64,000 bases of DNA from assembly GCF_035956715.1 (NCBI RefSeq), contig NZ_CP108381.1, forward strand, positions 4,558,001-4,622,000, in the 5' to 3' direction. The position numbers and the translations under genes are program-made. Positions 23,859 through 32,437 of the stretch are shown here, one piece after another (the stretch's first letter is position 1; each line of letters starts with the position of its first letter). This stretch comes from Nocardia sp. NBC_01329 (GTDB taxonomy: Bacteria; Actinomycetota; Actinomycetes; Mycobacteriales; Mycobacteriaceae). The notes under the pieces were generated by a model. The model ran no database searches and was not told the DNA's origin. It saw only the letters and a program-made list of their open reading frames with translations.

Positions 23859-26261
23859 GTGGCTGTTCGGCGCCATCTGCCCGAATCACTGGTACGGGCA
23901 CTGCGGTCCGGCAGAAACGTGACACGCGGCCGCATGGGAATCCGGGCCCGGCTGCTCTCGATCGTGCTGATCACCAGCGTCACCCTGGTGGTCGTCGGGG
24001 TGGGTGCCGCCGGGTATCTGGTCAAGGCCAGTCTTTCCGCCACCGTGTGGGCCGAGCTGATCAGCAGCACCACTACTCCGGTGATCTCGATGGTGCAGTC
24101 CTTCGAAGAGGAGCGGCGGCTGTCGCTGCTGTATCTGGCGGGTGATCCGGATGCGGCGAACCGCCTGGTGGACGCGCGGAAACGTTCCGATACCGCCCTG
24201 GCCGCCGTGATCGCCAAGGGTGAGGCGGCTCAGCGTCTCGACCCCGACGGATCGGCGGCCGAGCTGGAAACCTTCCGGCCGCTCTACAACCGGGTCCCCG
24301 GCGTCCGCACCGCGATCGACGCCCGCGTCATGCCCCACGACGAAGCATTCGGTTTCTTCAGCACTGTCGTCGGGACCATCTTCAAAGCGTCGATGGTGGC
24401 GGCCCGGGTGGCACCCGACGCCGGACTCGGTATCGCCCTCGGTTACGGCGTCGAGCCCCTGCGGGCCGCCGAGGCATTGTCGCAGGCCGACACTCTCGGC
24501 GCCGTCGCCCTGACTCGGGGCGAGCTGACCCATCAGCAGCTCTTCGAATTCACCCGCTACACCGGCGAAGTCCGGTCGCAGGTGGCCTATTCGGCCACTG
24601 TGCTCACCGGGCCGCGGCTGGCCCAGTTACAGACCATCACGGATTCACCGGACTGGCACCAGGTGATCGCCATGCAGGACGCGGTCGTCCTGCGCGGTCC
24701 GGTGATCGCCGCCGAGACCGACGGCACCGGCGAGTACGGCGACGAGTACGAACAATCCGCGGAACCCGAGACGGCGCCGTTGCCGATGACCGCGCCCGCC
24801 TGGCAGGAAGCCTCCGTCCGGGTCAGTTCGGCGCTGCTGAGTCTGTGGGAGAGCCAGAGCCGCGATGCCCATGCCATCGCGCGCGCGGAGGGCACCGATA
24901 CCGCCGGGCTGTCGTTTGTCGGTGGAATCGTGGTGCTGATCGTCACGGCGGTGGCGCTGCTGGCCGCCCTCATCGGCGCGAACCGGTTCATCGCCCGCAT
25001 GCGTCGCCTCCGCGACGACACCCTGGAACTCGCGGATCACCGCCTGCCCGACCTCATGCAGCGCCTCGACAACGGCGCGGAGATCGATACCGCCGCCGAG
25101 GTGGCCCACCTGGACTTCGGCACCGACGAACTCGGCGAAGTCGCCGACGCGTTCAACCGCGCTCAGGTCGCCGCCGTCTCCGCGGCGGTGGCCGAAGCCC
25201 AGACCAGGGCCGGTTTCCGGACCGTCTTCCTCAATATCGCCCACCGCAACCAGCTCGCCGTGCACCGCCAGCTCGCCCTGCTGGACAAGGCCGAACGGCA
25301 GGAGGAGAACGCCGACCAGCTCGAACTCCTCTTCGAACTCGATCATCTGGCCACCCGCGCCCGGCGCCACGCCGAGAACCTCATCGTCCTCGGCGGCGAA
25401 CAGCCGGGCCGCCGCTGGCGCAAACCGGTGCCGCTGTGGGATCTCATCCGGGGCGCGGCAGCGGAAAGTCAGGACTACACCCGGATCCACACCGGTCAGA
25501 TCCCGAACCTGAGCATTACCGGCCTGGCCACCGCCGACCTGATCCATCTGCTCGCCGAGCTGATGGAGAACGCCACAGCGTTCTCGCCCCCGTCGGCCCA
25601 TGTCGAGGTTTCGGCCGCCGTCGTCGGCCGTGGGGTGGCGGTCGAGGTCTCCGACCGCGGTCTGGGGATGTCGGCCGAAGAGATCACCGAACGCAACGAA
25701 CTGCTGGCCCAGCCACCCGATTTCGGGGTGGCCGCCCTCACCGGGGAGACCCGGCTGGGCCTGTTCGTGGTGGCCACTCTGGCCGCCCGCCACGGTGTTT
25801 CGGTGCGGTTGACGGAATCGGTCTACGGCGGGATCAAGGCGGTCGTACTGATCCCCGCCGCGCTCATCGAATCCGCGAACTCCCCAGAACCGCCCGCCGC
25901 GCCCGCGTATGCCGCGGTGGCGAGTCCCGCACCGCACGAGGCCGCCGCTCCGGCGATCGAAGGCGGCGCCGCACAGGCACAGTCCACGCCCGGATCCACC
26001 CAGCAGGTCACCACCGCACCGTCACCCGGGAAAGGCACCCGTCCCGCGCTACCGCGCCGTCAGCGGCAGCAGGCCGATCCCCAGCCCGGGGAAACTCCGG
26101 TCGCCGAGGAAACCCCTCGTACGCGCACACCGGAACAGGCTCGCAATCTGATGGCCGCCATCGAAGGCGGCACCCGATCCGGACGCCACCCGCGTCCCGA
26201 ACCGGGCACGGCCGATCGAAACCGACAGGAAGGCGACGATGACAACTCCTCCGCGCACTGA
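23859..26261 (+). CDS. cvnA: conservon sensor kinase-like protein CvnA, copy 2
   Basis: Sensor of 800 residues, parallel to the first copy. First helix LLSIVLITSVTLVVVGVGAA, NIT-type domain with TTPVISMVQSFEEERRLSLL, second helix near residues 354-376, HAMP-like linker, then the kinase core with NIAHRNQLAVHRQL, N-box LLAELMENATAFSPP, VSDRGLGM and TRLGLFVVATLAARH. The intracellular core is nearly the same as in copy 1, while the extracellular domain and the Pro/Ala-rich tail differ more. The two may thus sense different signals and feed the same partners (inference). GTG start; overlaps cvnB by 23 bases. Confidence 0.87.
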   Translation: MAVRRHLPESLVRALRSGRNVTRGRMGIRARLLSIVLITSVTLVVVGVGAAGYLVKASLSATVWAELISSTTTPVISMVQSFEEERRLSLLYLAGDPDAANRLVDARKRSDTALAAVIAKGEAAQRLDPDGSAAELETFRPLYNRVPGVRTAIDARVMPHDEAFGFFSTVVGTIFKASMVAARVAPDAGLGIALGYGVEPLRAAEALSQADTLGAVALTRGELTHQQLFEFTRYTGEVRSQVAYSATVLTGPRLAQLQTITDSPDWHQVIAMQDAVVLRGPVIAAETDGTGEYGDEYEQSAEPETAPLPMTAPAWQEASVRVSSALLSLWESQSRDAHAIARAEGTDTAGLSFVGGIVVLIVTAVALLAALIGANRFIARMRRLRDDTLELADHRLPDLMQRLDNGAEIDTAAEVAHLDFGTDELGEVADAFNRAQVAAVSAAVAEAQTRAGFRTVFLNIAHRNQLAVHRQLALLDKAERQEENADQLELLFELDHLATRARRHAENLIVLGGEQPGRRWRKPVPLWDLIRGAAAESQDYTRIHTGQIPNLSITGLATADLIHLLAELMENATAFSPPSAHVEVSAAVVGRGVAVEVSDRGLGMSAEEITERNELLAQPPDFGVAALTGETRLGLFVVATLAARHGVSVRLTESVYGGIKAVVLIPAALIESANSPEPPAAPAYAAVASPAPHEAAAPAIEGGAAQAQSTPGSTQQVTTAPSPGKGTRPALPRRQRQQADPQPGETPVAEETPRTRTPEQARNLMAAIEGGTRSGRHPRPEPGTADRNRQEGDDDNSSAH

Positions 26262-26655
26262 TCTGAGCTGGCTGCTGGAAGAGCTCGTGAGCGGGTTGCC
26301 GGACGCCGTATCCGCGGTCCTGCTCTCCACCGACGGTCTCCTGATGGGACGCTCGGCGCGGCTGGAGCAGACCGAAGGCGAACGATTCGCGGCCATGGCC
26401 TCGGCGTTCCACAGTCTGGCTCGCAGTGCCGGAAGCCATTTCGACGCCGGCGGCGTCTGCCAGACCGTGGTGGAACTCGATCGCGCCGTTCTGTTCATCA
26501 CCGCCGCCGGCGGGAACACCTGTCTGGCGCTGCTGGCCTCCGAATCCGCCAACATGGGCATGGTGGCGTTCGAGATGAACCGAACTGTGCAGCGGGTCGG
26601 TAGCCATCTGGCCGTCGACTCGCGCCCGCACCCGAACGGCGCGCCGCAGCCATGA
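26239..26655 (+). CDS. cvnB: roadblock/LC7 domain protein CvnB, copy 2
   Basis: Protein of 138 residues, same length as copy 1 and almost the same sequence (STDGLLMGRSARL, FITAAGGNTCLALLAS). Changes cluster in the helix after the first strand pair and in the last ten residues. The stop overlaps the next start as ATGA. With two such close copies, heteromeric complexes between the two conservons are possible. Confidence 0.88.
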   Translation: MTTPPRTDLSWLLEELVSGLPDAVSAVLLSTDGLLMGRSARLEQTEGERFAAMASAFHSLARSAGSHFDAGGVCQTVVELDRAVLFITAAGGNTCLALLASESANMGMVAFEMNRTVQRVGSHLAVDSRPHPNGAPQP

Positions 26656-27023
26656 GCGGGCCGCACGACGACGGCTGGGACGAGGAGGACGCCGGTCCCG
26701 TCGTACGCCTCTACGCGCTGACCCGGGGACGCGGTCGCACCTCGCGCACCGACCTGACCCTCGACACCATGGTGGTCGACGCCTCGCCGGGGCTGGCTTC
26801 CCGGCGGCCCGAACCCGAATACGTCGATATCGTGCGCCTGTGCCGGGTTCCGCAATCGGTCGCGGAGGTATCGGCGCAACTGCGGATTCCACTCGCGCTG
26901 ACCAAGATCCTCATCGGCGATCTGGTCGACGACGGCCGGATCCTGGTCCGCGCGCCGGCCGAGACCGGCGATAGCGATCTCGGCCTGCTCCGAACCATCG
27001 CGAACAGTTTGCGCGGCGGCTGA
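26652..27023 (+). CDS. cvnC: DUF742 family protein CvnC, copy 2
   Basis: Protein of 123 residues with DUF742 features: VVRLYALTRGRGRT, CRVPQSVAEVSAQLRIPLAL and ILIGDLVDDGRILV. Starts at an ATG overlapping the cvnB stop. It ends 13 bases before the end of the convergent GMC gene. As in copy 1, no GTPase gene follows. Confidence 0.87.
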   Translation: MSGPHDDGWDEEDAGPVVRLYALTRGRGRTSRTDLTLDTMVVDASPGLASRRPEPEYVDIVRLCRVPQSVAEVSAQLRIPLALTKILIGDLVDDGRILVRAPAETGDSDLGLLRTIANSLRGG

Positions 27024-27036
27024 TTCTCCGGCCGGC

Positions 27037-28992
27037 TCAGGTCAGCCGGGCGGCCAACCGCTTGGCGTTCATATGGGCGATGGCCTCGATCGAGACCATC
27101 GGGTTGACCCCCGAGGAGGTCGGGAAGCAGGACGCGTCGGCGACGACGACGTTCTTCACCTCCCAGGTGGCGCCGTCGGGGTCGGTCGCCGAGAGTTCCG
27201 GCGATCCGCCCATCCGGGCCGAACCCATGATGTGCAGGGCGCCGAGCGAACATCGCCCCGGTCCGTAGCCCGCGGCACGGGCGGCGGCGGAGAACTCCGC
27301 GTGTGATCCCCGCGCTCCGGGTTCGTAGGAGATCCCAGCCTGGTGCCCGGAGAAGATCCGCCGGGCGCCCGCGGCTTCGAGAATGCTCGCCGCGCCCTCG
27401 ATTCCGGTGTGCAGATGAGCGGCGTCGTAATCGGAGATCCGGTAGTCGACGGTGGGCTGACCGTCGCGGTCCACCTTCACGACCCCGGAATCGCGGTCGC
27501 GGGTGATGATGCCGATGGCGTTCGAGCGACCGAAATCCAGCATGTTCGTGCGGTGGCTGTCGGCGCCGCGCCAGCTCATGAACCCGGTGGACAGCCCCGG
27601 ATGCAGCGGCCCGGTCTCGTAGATGACGCCGTAGCCGTCGCCGTCGAGATCCGCGTGGCGACGGCAGATACGCGTCTGCAGGCCACCCTCCCACGGCCGG
27701 ATCTCCTCGTCGAACACCCCGAACACCGCGGCCGCCGGATGCAGCCGCAGATACCGGCCGATGTTCTCGTTCCCCAGCCCGGACCGCTTCAGCAGCGCCG
27801 GGGTCTGGATCGCCCCGGCCGCTACCACCACCGCCCGCGCCCGGATATCGAACTCGATCCCCGTGGTGGTACGCGCCGTCACCGATTCGGCCTTCCCGCC
27901 GCGCACCTCGATCCGCCGCACATCGGCGTCCACGATCAACCGCGCACCTGCGGCGGCGGCGTCGGCCAGCCAGGTCTTGGTGACGGACTGTTTCGCCCCT
28001 ACCCGGCAGCCGTTACCGCATCGACCGCATTCCACCCCGGCGTCACAGGCGTCGGTCACATTGCGTGGCAACGGATCCACCGCCCAGCCCAGGGCATTCG
28101 CGCCGCGTTCCAGCACGCCGTCGCGGGCCGAGAGGATCGAGCGCCGCTCGTTGACCCCGAGCCGGCGTACCACCGCCTCCAGTGATTCGGTGAACTCTGC
28201 TTCCCCGAACTGTTTCGCGCCGACCTCGGCCCATTCGTCGCGTACACCGTCCGGTGTCGGCAGCGAGGTACTCCAGTTGACCACCGTGCCCCCGCCCAGG
28301 CAGGTGCCCGCGACCAGGGTGATCTGCCCCTCCGCCGATGCCGACGGCCCGGGCGCGTAGAGCTGCTGCAGGCCCGCGAGTTCACCCGCGCCGAAATCCT
28401 TGTCGTCGTAGTAACCGCCGCGCTCGACGACGATCACATCCAGGCCCGCCTCGGCGAGCACCGCCGCCGCCGTGCCGCCACCCGCACCCGAACCGACGAT
28501 GACGACATCACAGGTGAGCGTGCCCGGTTCGGTGATCCGCTGGGGGGACAACGCGGGCTGCGGCGCGTTGGGCAACGGTCCGGGCGGCCCCGGGTACCCG
28601 ATCTCCTTCCACAGCGGATGGAACCCGGTGGGTCCCGGAGTGACGTTGTAGGCCAGCAGCGAAGCCCCTTTGAGCGCCTGGAAAACCGCCCGAACCGCCC
28701 CGAGTTTCGAGTCGCCGAGCCGCAGCAGCGCCCGCTCCCGGTCGGCCTGCGACAGGGTGGAGAACCGCCGCGGCCCCCGGCCGGTGAGCAGACCCGTCAC
28801 CGGTGAATCCCAGATATCGAGCAGCATCGCCAGCTGCTTCCCCTCGGCCTCCCGGGGGTTGCGCCCCAGCAGTTCGAATACGGTGTCCACGGCACCGATT
28901 TCGGTCGCTGACGGCAACGTGCGACCGTCCCCCGGCACGAACGTATCGCAGATCGTCCCGAGCGCGGCACGTTGTTTGGCAGTCGCCTTCAT
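27037..28992 (-). CDS. GMC-type oxidoreductase (long-chain alcohol oxidase-like)
   Basis: FAD-dependent oxidoreductase of 651 residues. Residues 1-150 or so resemble the small gluconate-2-dehydrogenase-subunit-3-type domain found at the N-terminus of such fusions (LGTICDTFVPGDGRTLPSA). The FAD-binding Rossmann motif VVIVGSGAGGGTAAAVLAEA lies near 180, GTCLGGGTVVNWS follows, and the C-terminal GMC end has GSARMGG and FPTSSGVNPMVSIEAIA. A cysteine cluster, CDAGVECGRCGNGC, resembles the one in fatty alcohol oxidases. The ATG at 28992 follows GGATAGG. Likely oxidises a hydrophobic alcohol or sterol; the electron acceptor is not known. Confidence 0.83.
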   Translation of the reverse strand: MKATAKQRAALGTICDTFVPGDGRTLPSATEIGAVDTVFELLGRNPREAEGKQLAMLLDIWDSPVTGLLTGRGPRRFSTLSQADRERALLRLGDSKLGAVRAVFQALKGASLLAYNVTPGPTGFHPLWKEIGYPGPPGPLPNAPQPALSPQRITEPGTLTCDVVIVGSGAGGGTAAAVLAEAGLDVIVVERGGYYDDKDFGAGELAGLQQLYAPGPSASAEGQITLVAGTCLGGGTVVNWSTSLPTPDGVRDEWAEVGAKQFGEAEFTESLEAVVRRLGVNERRSILSARDGVLERGANALGWAVDPLPRNVTDACDAGVECGRCGNGCRVGAKQSVTKTWLADAAAAGARLIVDADVRRIEVRGGKAESVTARTTTGIEFDIRARAVVVAAGAIQTPALLKRSGLGNENIGRYLRLHPAAAVFGVFDEEIRPWEGGLQTRICRRHADLDGDGYGVIYETGPLHPGLSTGFMSWRGADSHRTNMLDFGRSNAIGIITRDRDSGVVKVDRDGQPTVDYRISDYDAAHLHTGIEGAASILEAAGARRIFSGHQAGISYEPGARGSHAEFSAAARAAGYGPGRCSLGALHIMGSARMGGSPELSATDPDGATWEVKNVVVADASCFPTSSGVNPMVSIEAIAHMNAKRLAARLT

Positions 28993-29355
28993 ACCTATCC
29001 GCCTTCCAGATTGCCGAAGTTCTATCACGTCCCGTGAATCACCGCTTACAAATAGGCGCGAATTGCAGGCAATTATTTGATATCGCCGAAAGAACCGATA
29101 TTTACTTCGCCCGCTACGGTCCGGCGCCGCGCTCATGAGCGGCGCATGGGCGGAGAGGCGGCCGTCGAGCCGCACGGGGACAGCCGAAATGGCGGTGATG
29201 CCGACCGCGCGGTGAATCGACCGCCACTGCCGATAAGCGCATCGGGAGGTGGCCGCAGCAGTGCCGGCCGATACGAACCCGGTCCGTCGCGCCCCTACCT
29301 CGCCGCTCAGCTCTCCCCGCCTGGACACACTCCGACGATCCCGTCGAGTGGCCGA
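28993..29355. other. gene-free stretch upstream of the GMC gene
   Basis: In 363 bases no coding sequence is supported. The part at 29020-29110 is AT-richer than its surroundings (TTACAAATAGGCGCGAATTG, then TATTTGATATCG), which suits the promoter of the minus-strand GMC gene. No clear palindromic operator was seen. Confidence 0.4.
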
Positions 29356-30183
29356 TCAGAAGAGGGTCATCGGCTCGGCATCGGCGGGGTCCGGGAGAGG
29401 TTCGATCTCCGGCACCAGCAGGCGGACCTCGTCGTGGAAGCGGCGCGCGAGATCCCGGGACGACGCATTGTCCGGCGTGTGCAGAAAAACCGTCGGTGAC
29501 CGGCCCTCCCGCAGCCACTCGGCCGTCTGCTCGACCCACGGCCGCCACCCTGCCACCGTGACATCGCTGTCGTCGCGACCGTGGTAGCGGACGATCGGCG
29601 CACCCGTGAGCGCCTTCATCCGGCGTGGCAACCGGGGCTTCTTGGACCGGGCCTCGAATTCGGCCGGACTCGTCGCGGGCCCCGCGAACAGCACACCGGT
29701 ATCGAAGGGCACCCATTCGGCACCGATCCGCCCCAGTACCCGTTCGAGCTGAGCCGCGGCGCTCTCGTCGGCGAAGAACTCCGGATGCCGCACTTCCACG
29801 GCCGGCGGCAACCCCGCGGGCAGCCCCCGGAAGAACATCGCCAGCGCACCCAGATCCGCCGGCCCGAACGAGGCAGGCAACTGCACCCACAGCGCGTGCA
29901 GCCGCGACCCGAGCGGTTCCATCGTGTCGAGGAACTGACGCAGTTCGGTGTCCACCCCGGACAGGCGGCGCTCATGAGTGATGAGCTTGGGCAGTTTGAT
30001 CACGAACCGGAAATCCGGTTCGGTCTGATTCGCCCAGTTCTCCACGGTCCGCCGAGCCGGCACCGCGTAGAACGTCGTATTCCCCTCCACCGCGTTGCAC
30101 CACCGCGCGTAGCCACGCAGTTTGTCCCCGCGCACCGGCCACGCGGTGTGTGTCCACATGGCACAGCCGACGTGGAGCCGCAC
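29356..30183 (-). CDS. DUF72 (YecE-like) family protein
   Basis: Protein of 275 residues with the TIM-barrel-like DUF72 pattern: RLHVGCAMW at the N-terminus, VEGNTTFYAVPARRTVENWA, FRFVIKLPKLITHERRL, LWVQLPASFGP, VEVRHPEFF and IVRYHGRDDSDV. Function of the family is not established; conserved acidic and histidine residues suggest an enzyme. I chose the GTG at 30183 because the family motif begins straight after it; a TTG at 30189 that overlaps the SDR stop is an alternative. It follows the SDR gene directly and is probably co-transcribed. Confidence 0.82.
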   Translation of the reverse strand: MRLHVGCAMWTHTAWPVRGDKLRGYARWCNAVEGNTTFYAVPARRTVENWANQTEPDFRFVIKLPKLITHERRLSGVDTELRQFLDTMEPLGSRLHALWVQLPASFGPADLGALAMFFRGLPAGLPPAVEVRHPEFFADESAAAQLERVLGRIGAEWVPFDTGVLFAGPATSPAEFEARSKKPRLPRRMKALTGAPIVRYHGRDDSDVTVAGWRPWVEQTAEWLREGRSPTVFLHTPDNASSRDLARRFHDEVRLLVPEIEPLPDPADAEPMTLF

Positions 30184-30185
30184 AC

Positions 30186-30989
30186 TCAACGCTTCAGCCC
30201 GTGGATTCCCGCGACGACCTTCTCGATCACCGACGCCGGCAGCAGCCGCCGCAGCAGGAAGACGATCGGCGCCCGGCTCCCCCTCGCGTACAACGGTTTC
30301 GGTTTATCGGCCTCGATCGCCCGCAGAATCGTCTCGGCCACCTGCTCCGGCGAGATACCCGCCTTCTCGTTACTGTCCAGCCGCGCGATCATGGTCCGGA
30401 AATCCGCCGCGTACACCGAATCCCGCGCGATGTACTCGGTGCGCCGTTCCCCGATCCCGGTAGCGATGGACCCGGGTTCCACCGTGCTGATCCACACCCC
30501 GAACGGCGTCGTCTCCAGCCGCGCGGCGTCCGCGAACCCTTTGATCGCCGCCTTCGCCGCCACATACGACGACCGATACGCGAGCGGAAAACTCGCCAAC
30601 ATCGACCCGACCATGATGATCCGCCCGTAACCCCGCTCCCGCATCCCCGGCAGCACCCACTGCGCCAGCCGGACCGCCCCGAAAACGTTCAACTGGAACA
30701 GCCGCTCGATCGCCTCGATCGGCAATTCCTCGATGGGCCCCGACTGGCTCTCACCCGCATTGTTGACCAGCACATCCACCGGACCGAGATCGGCACCGAA
30801 CCGCTCGATACCCGCTTGATCGGTGAGGTCGAGGGCCCGATACTCCACCCCGGCGACCTTCGCCGATTCCCCGATCGTCCCGGGATCGCGACTGGTGCCG
30901 ATCACCCGATACCCCCGCCGCACCAGCAGTGCCGCGGTCGCCCGGCCGATCCCCGAGGACGCTCCGGTCACCAGCGCGGTCTTGGTCAT
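30186..30989 (-). CDS. short-chain dehydrogenase/reductase (SDR)
   Basis: NAD(P)-dependent oxidoreductase of 267 residues. The cofactor motif is TGASSGIG near the N-terminus, the NNAG motif is present, and the catalytic Ser and YxxxK motif are in MVGSMLASFPLAYRSSYVAAK. The Arg in GTSRDPG after the second strand favours NADP(H). Classical SDR of the type that reduces ketones or oxidises alcohols; substrate unknown. The ATG at 30989 sits right before the Rossmann strand (TKTALVTGAS), so the longer frame upstream is rejected. Confidence 0.87.
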   Translation of the reverse strand: MTKTALVTGASSGIGRATAALLVRRGYRVIGTSRDPGTIGESAKVAGVEYRALDLTDQAGIERFGADLGPVDVLVNNAGESQSGPIEELPIEAIERLFQLNVFGAVRLAQWVLPGMRERGYGRIIMVGSMLASFPLAYRSSYVAAKAAIKGFADAARLETTPFGVWISTVEPGSIATGIGERRTEYIARDSVYAADFRTMIARLDSNEKAGISPEQVAETILRAIEADKPKPLYARGSRAPIVFLLRRLLPASVIEKVVAGIHGLKR

Positions 30990-31236
30990 GAGATACCTAT
31001 CGTCGACGATCCGTGGCCACCCGGGCGGTGCAGCCACCCGGTTCGCCAATCTAACCGACGTGTTCACGGTGCGGGAGCGGGTGTCCACCGAGGAAGGCGA
31101 TACCGCACCCCGGCTCCGGGAGGACGGTTCGACTACGCTCCACGCGGATGATCGTCCGGCCGATCCGACTCGATTATCCGCGATAGCGGCGCAGGATCTC
31201 CGACCCGCGCACGGCAGGTCGAGAGGTGGCGAACCC

Positions 31237-31881
31237 GTGATACCGAGGATGGAACGTGCGGCCCTTCCCGCGGCGAAAGCGCTGCTGGACGCCATCGACA
31301 CCGCGATCAACAGCAACACCTTCCTGCTGGTGGCGGATCTCGGCGAACCCGTCCAGGAGCAGGACACCGCGGCCGCGGTCACCACCTTCATCCATGATCC
31401 CGGTTTCGGTGAGCTGATCGCCGCGGCGGATGCCGCCAGGTGTTGGGGTAATTGGACCGTCTACGACCCCGAACTGCGACGATACGTCCCGGATCCGGAC
31501 CGGCACCCAGCCCTCATGGTGCGGCTCGACGCGACCGTCACGGCAGACCGGATGGATCGCGCCGGCTTCGAACGGCACCTGAGATGGCTGTTGACCGAGG
31601 CATTCAGCCCTTACGACAAGCATGTCGAGCCGGGAACGGCGGATCGGCTCGTTGCCGAGTTCTGCGCCGAGCTACTCGATGACCCAGACCCCGGCGCGGC
31701 TCCCTGGGCATTTGCCGCCATCCCACCCCATTTCCTGCACAACTCCGGCTACTACTCCGACAGCGGCAACCCGTCCGGGCCCGTCTACTACTTCGACGGC
31801 GACGATTGCGACTCCTGCACCGCCTTCCACCGCGACGGCGACAGCATCCTCCACCTGTTTCTCACCAACGGCAGCCCTTGA
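31237..31881 (+). CDS. hypothetical protein
   Basis: Deduced protein of 214 residues; family not recognised. It has a helical start, FHRDGDSILHLFLTNG at the C-terminus, and an acidic Tyr-rich segment YYFDGDDCDSC with a CxxC-like pair. GAGAGG precedes the GTG at 31237; the ATG at 31249 is also possible. It converges on the SUKH immunity gene. Because it borders a toxin locus it might be an immunity or accessory protein, but nothing in the sequence shows that. Confidence 0.55.
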   Translation: MIPRMERAALPAAKALLDAIDTAINSNTFLLVADLGEPVQEQDTAAAVTTFIHDPGFGELIAAADAARCWGNWTVYDPELRRYVPDPDRHPALMVRLDATVTADRMDRAGFERHLRWLLTEAFSPYDKHVEPGTADRLVAEFCAELLDDPDPGAAPWAFAAIPPHFLHNSGYYSDSGNPSGPVYYFDGDDCDSCTAFHRDGDSILHLFLTNGSP

Positions 31882-31929
31882 TACCCGGGGCGGGCTTCGT
31901 AATCGGTGCTACCGATCATGATCTCGGCG

Positions 31930-32418
31930 TCAACGGCCGTATAGTTTTTGCCGCAGGCGCAACTCCTCGGGGAGCGTCCGCGCAAGATCGGCCAACCACT
32001 GGTTGAAGGTAAGGCTACTCATCTGGACCGGGCTACCACCCTTGAATATCCAGAATCTCGGGTCAGCCGCGTGAAGGTCTTCTTCCCGAAAGTAGAAGAA
32101 CATGTATCCCTGATGCGTTTGGAATATGAACGAGTTCTCGAAAGAGGAAAATTCCCCTTTGTAGTCTTCTACTACGATGTCCCGGGCTACATTTTTGGCG
32201 TCGAGGATCCAGTCGTAATTCCATTCACCCTCATGGGTGAGCCAATAGGGATCCCTTCCCGAGTACTCGAGGAACTCCCGATACGATTCGGGTAGAGCCT
32301 CCACCCGTTGAGACTGCATGAGGTCAGAAATCTCCTGTTCGCTACAGCCGCGATTGCCTGCACGTGCCACCAGGCCTCGCTCGATGAGATCCTCTGCAAG
32401 TTGGGCAATAAACGTCAT
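31930..32418 (-). CDS. SMI1/KNR4 (SUKH) family immunity protein
   Basis: Protein of 162 residues with the SUKH pattern: SEQEISDLMQSQRVEALPES followed by YREFLEYSGRD, then FFYFREEDLHAADPRFWIF and FNQWLADLA. SUKH proteins are widespread immunity proteins of bacterial polymorphic toxins, notably nuclease and deaminase toxins. It starts 19 bases after the toxin stop with AGGAGG at good spacing. Base composition is clearly AT-richer than the window average, like the deaminase-encoding tail of the toxin gene, which suggests the two arrived together. It should protect against the terminal deaminase domain (inference). Confidence 0.82.
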   Translation of the reverse strand: MTFIAQLAEDLIERGLVARAGNRGCSEQEISDLMQSQRVEALPESYREFLEYSGRDPYWLTHEGEWNYDWILDAKNVARDIVVEDYKGEFSSFENSFIFQTHQGYMFFYFREEDLHAADPRFWIFKGGSPVQMSSLTFNQWLADLARTLPEELRLRQKLYGR

Positions 32419-32437
32419 TATGCAAGCCTCCTGGAAT

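Larger units (their letters stand above)
23736..27023 (+). repeat. tandem duplication, copy 2 of the cvnABC unit
   Basis: Second copy of the unit at 20265-23585; shared upstream and coding landmarks are described there. The duplicated block ends with cvnC and a convergent GMC oxidoreductase gene follows at once, so the right end of the duplication is close to 27023. Confidence 0.8.

Noticed and set aside
24645..25937. A 430-residue minus-strand frame antisense to the second cvnA
   Set aside because: A parallel antisense frame exists in the first copy, as expected from duplicated high-GC sense codons; no ribosome binding site or protein motif supports it.
31100..31160. A GGTTCGACTA box resembling a tRNA T-loop
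   Set aside because: No acceptor stem, D-arm or anticodon arm can be placed around it.
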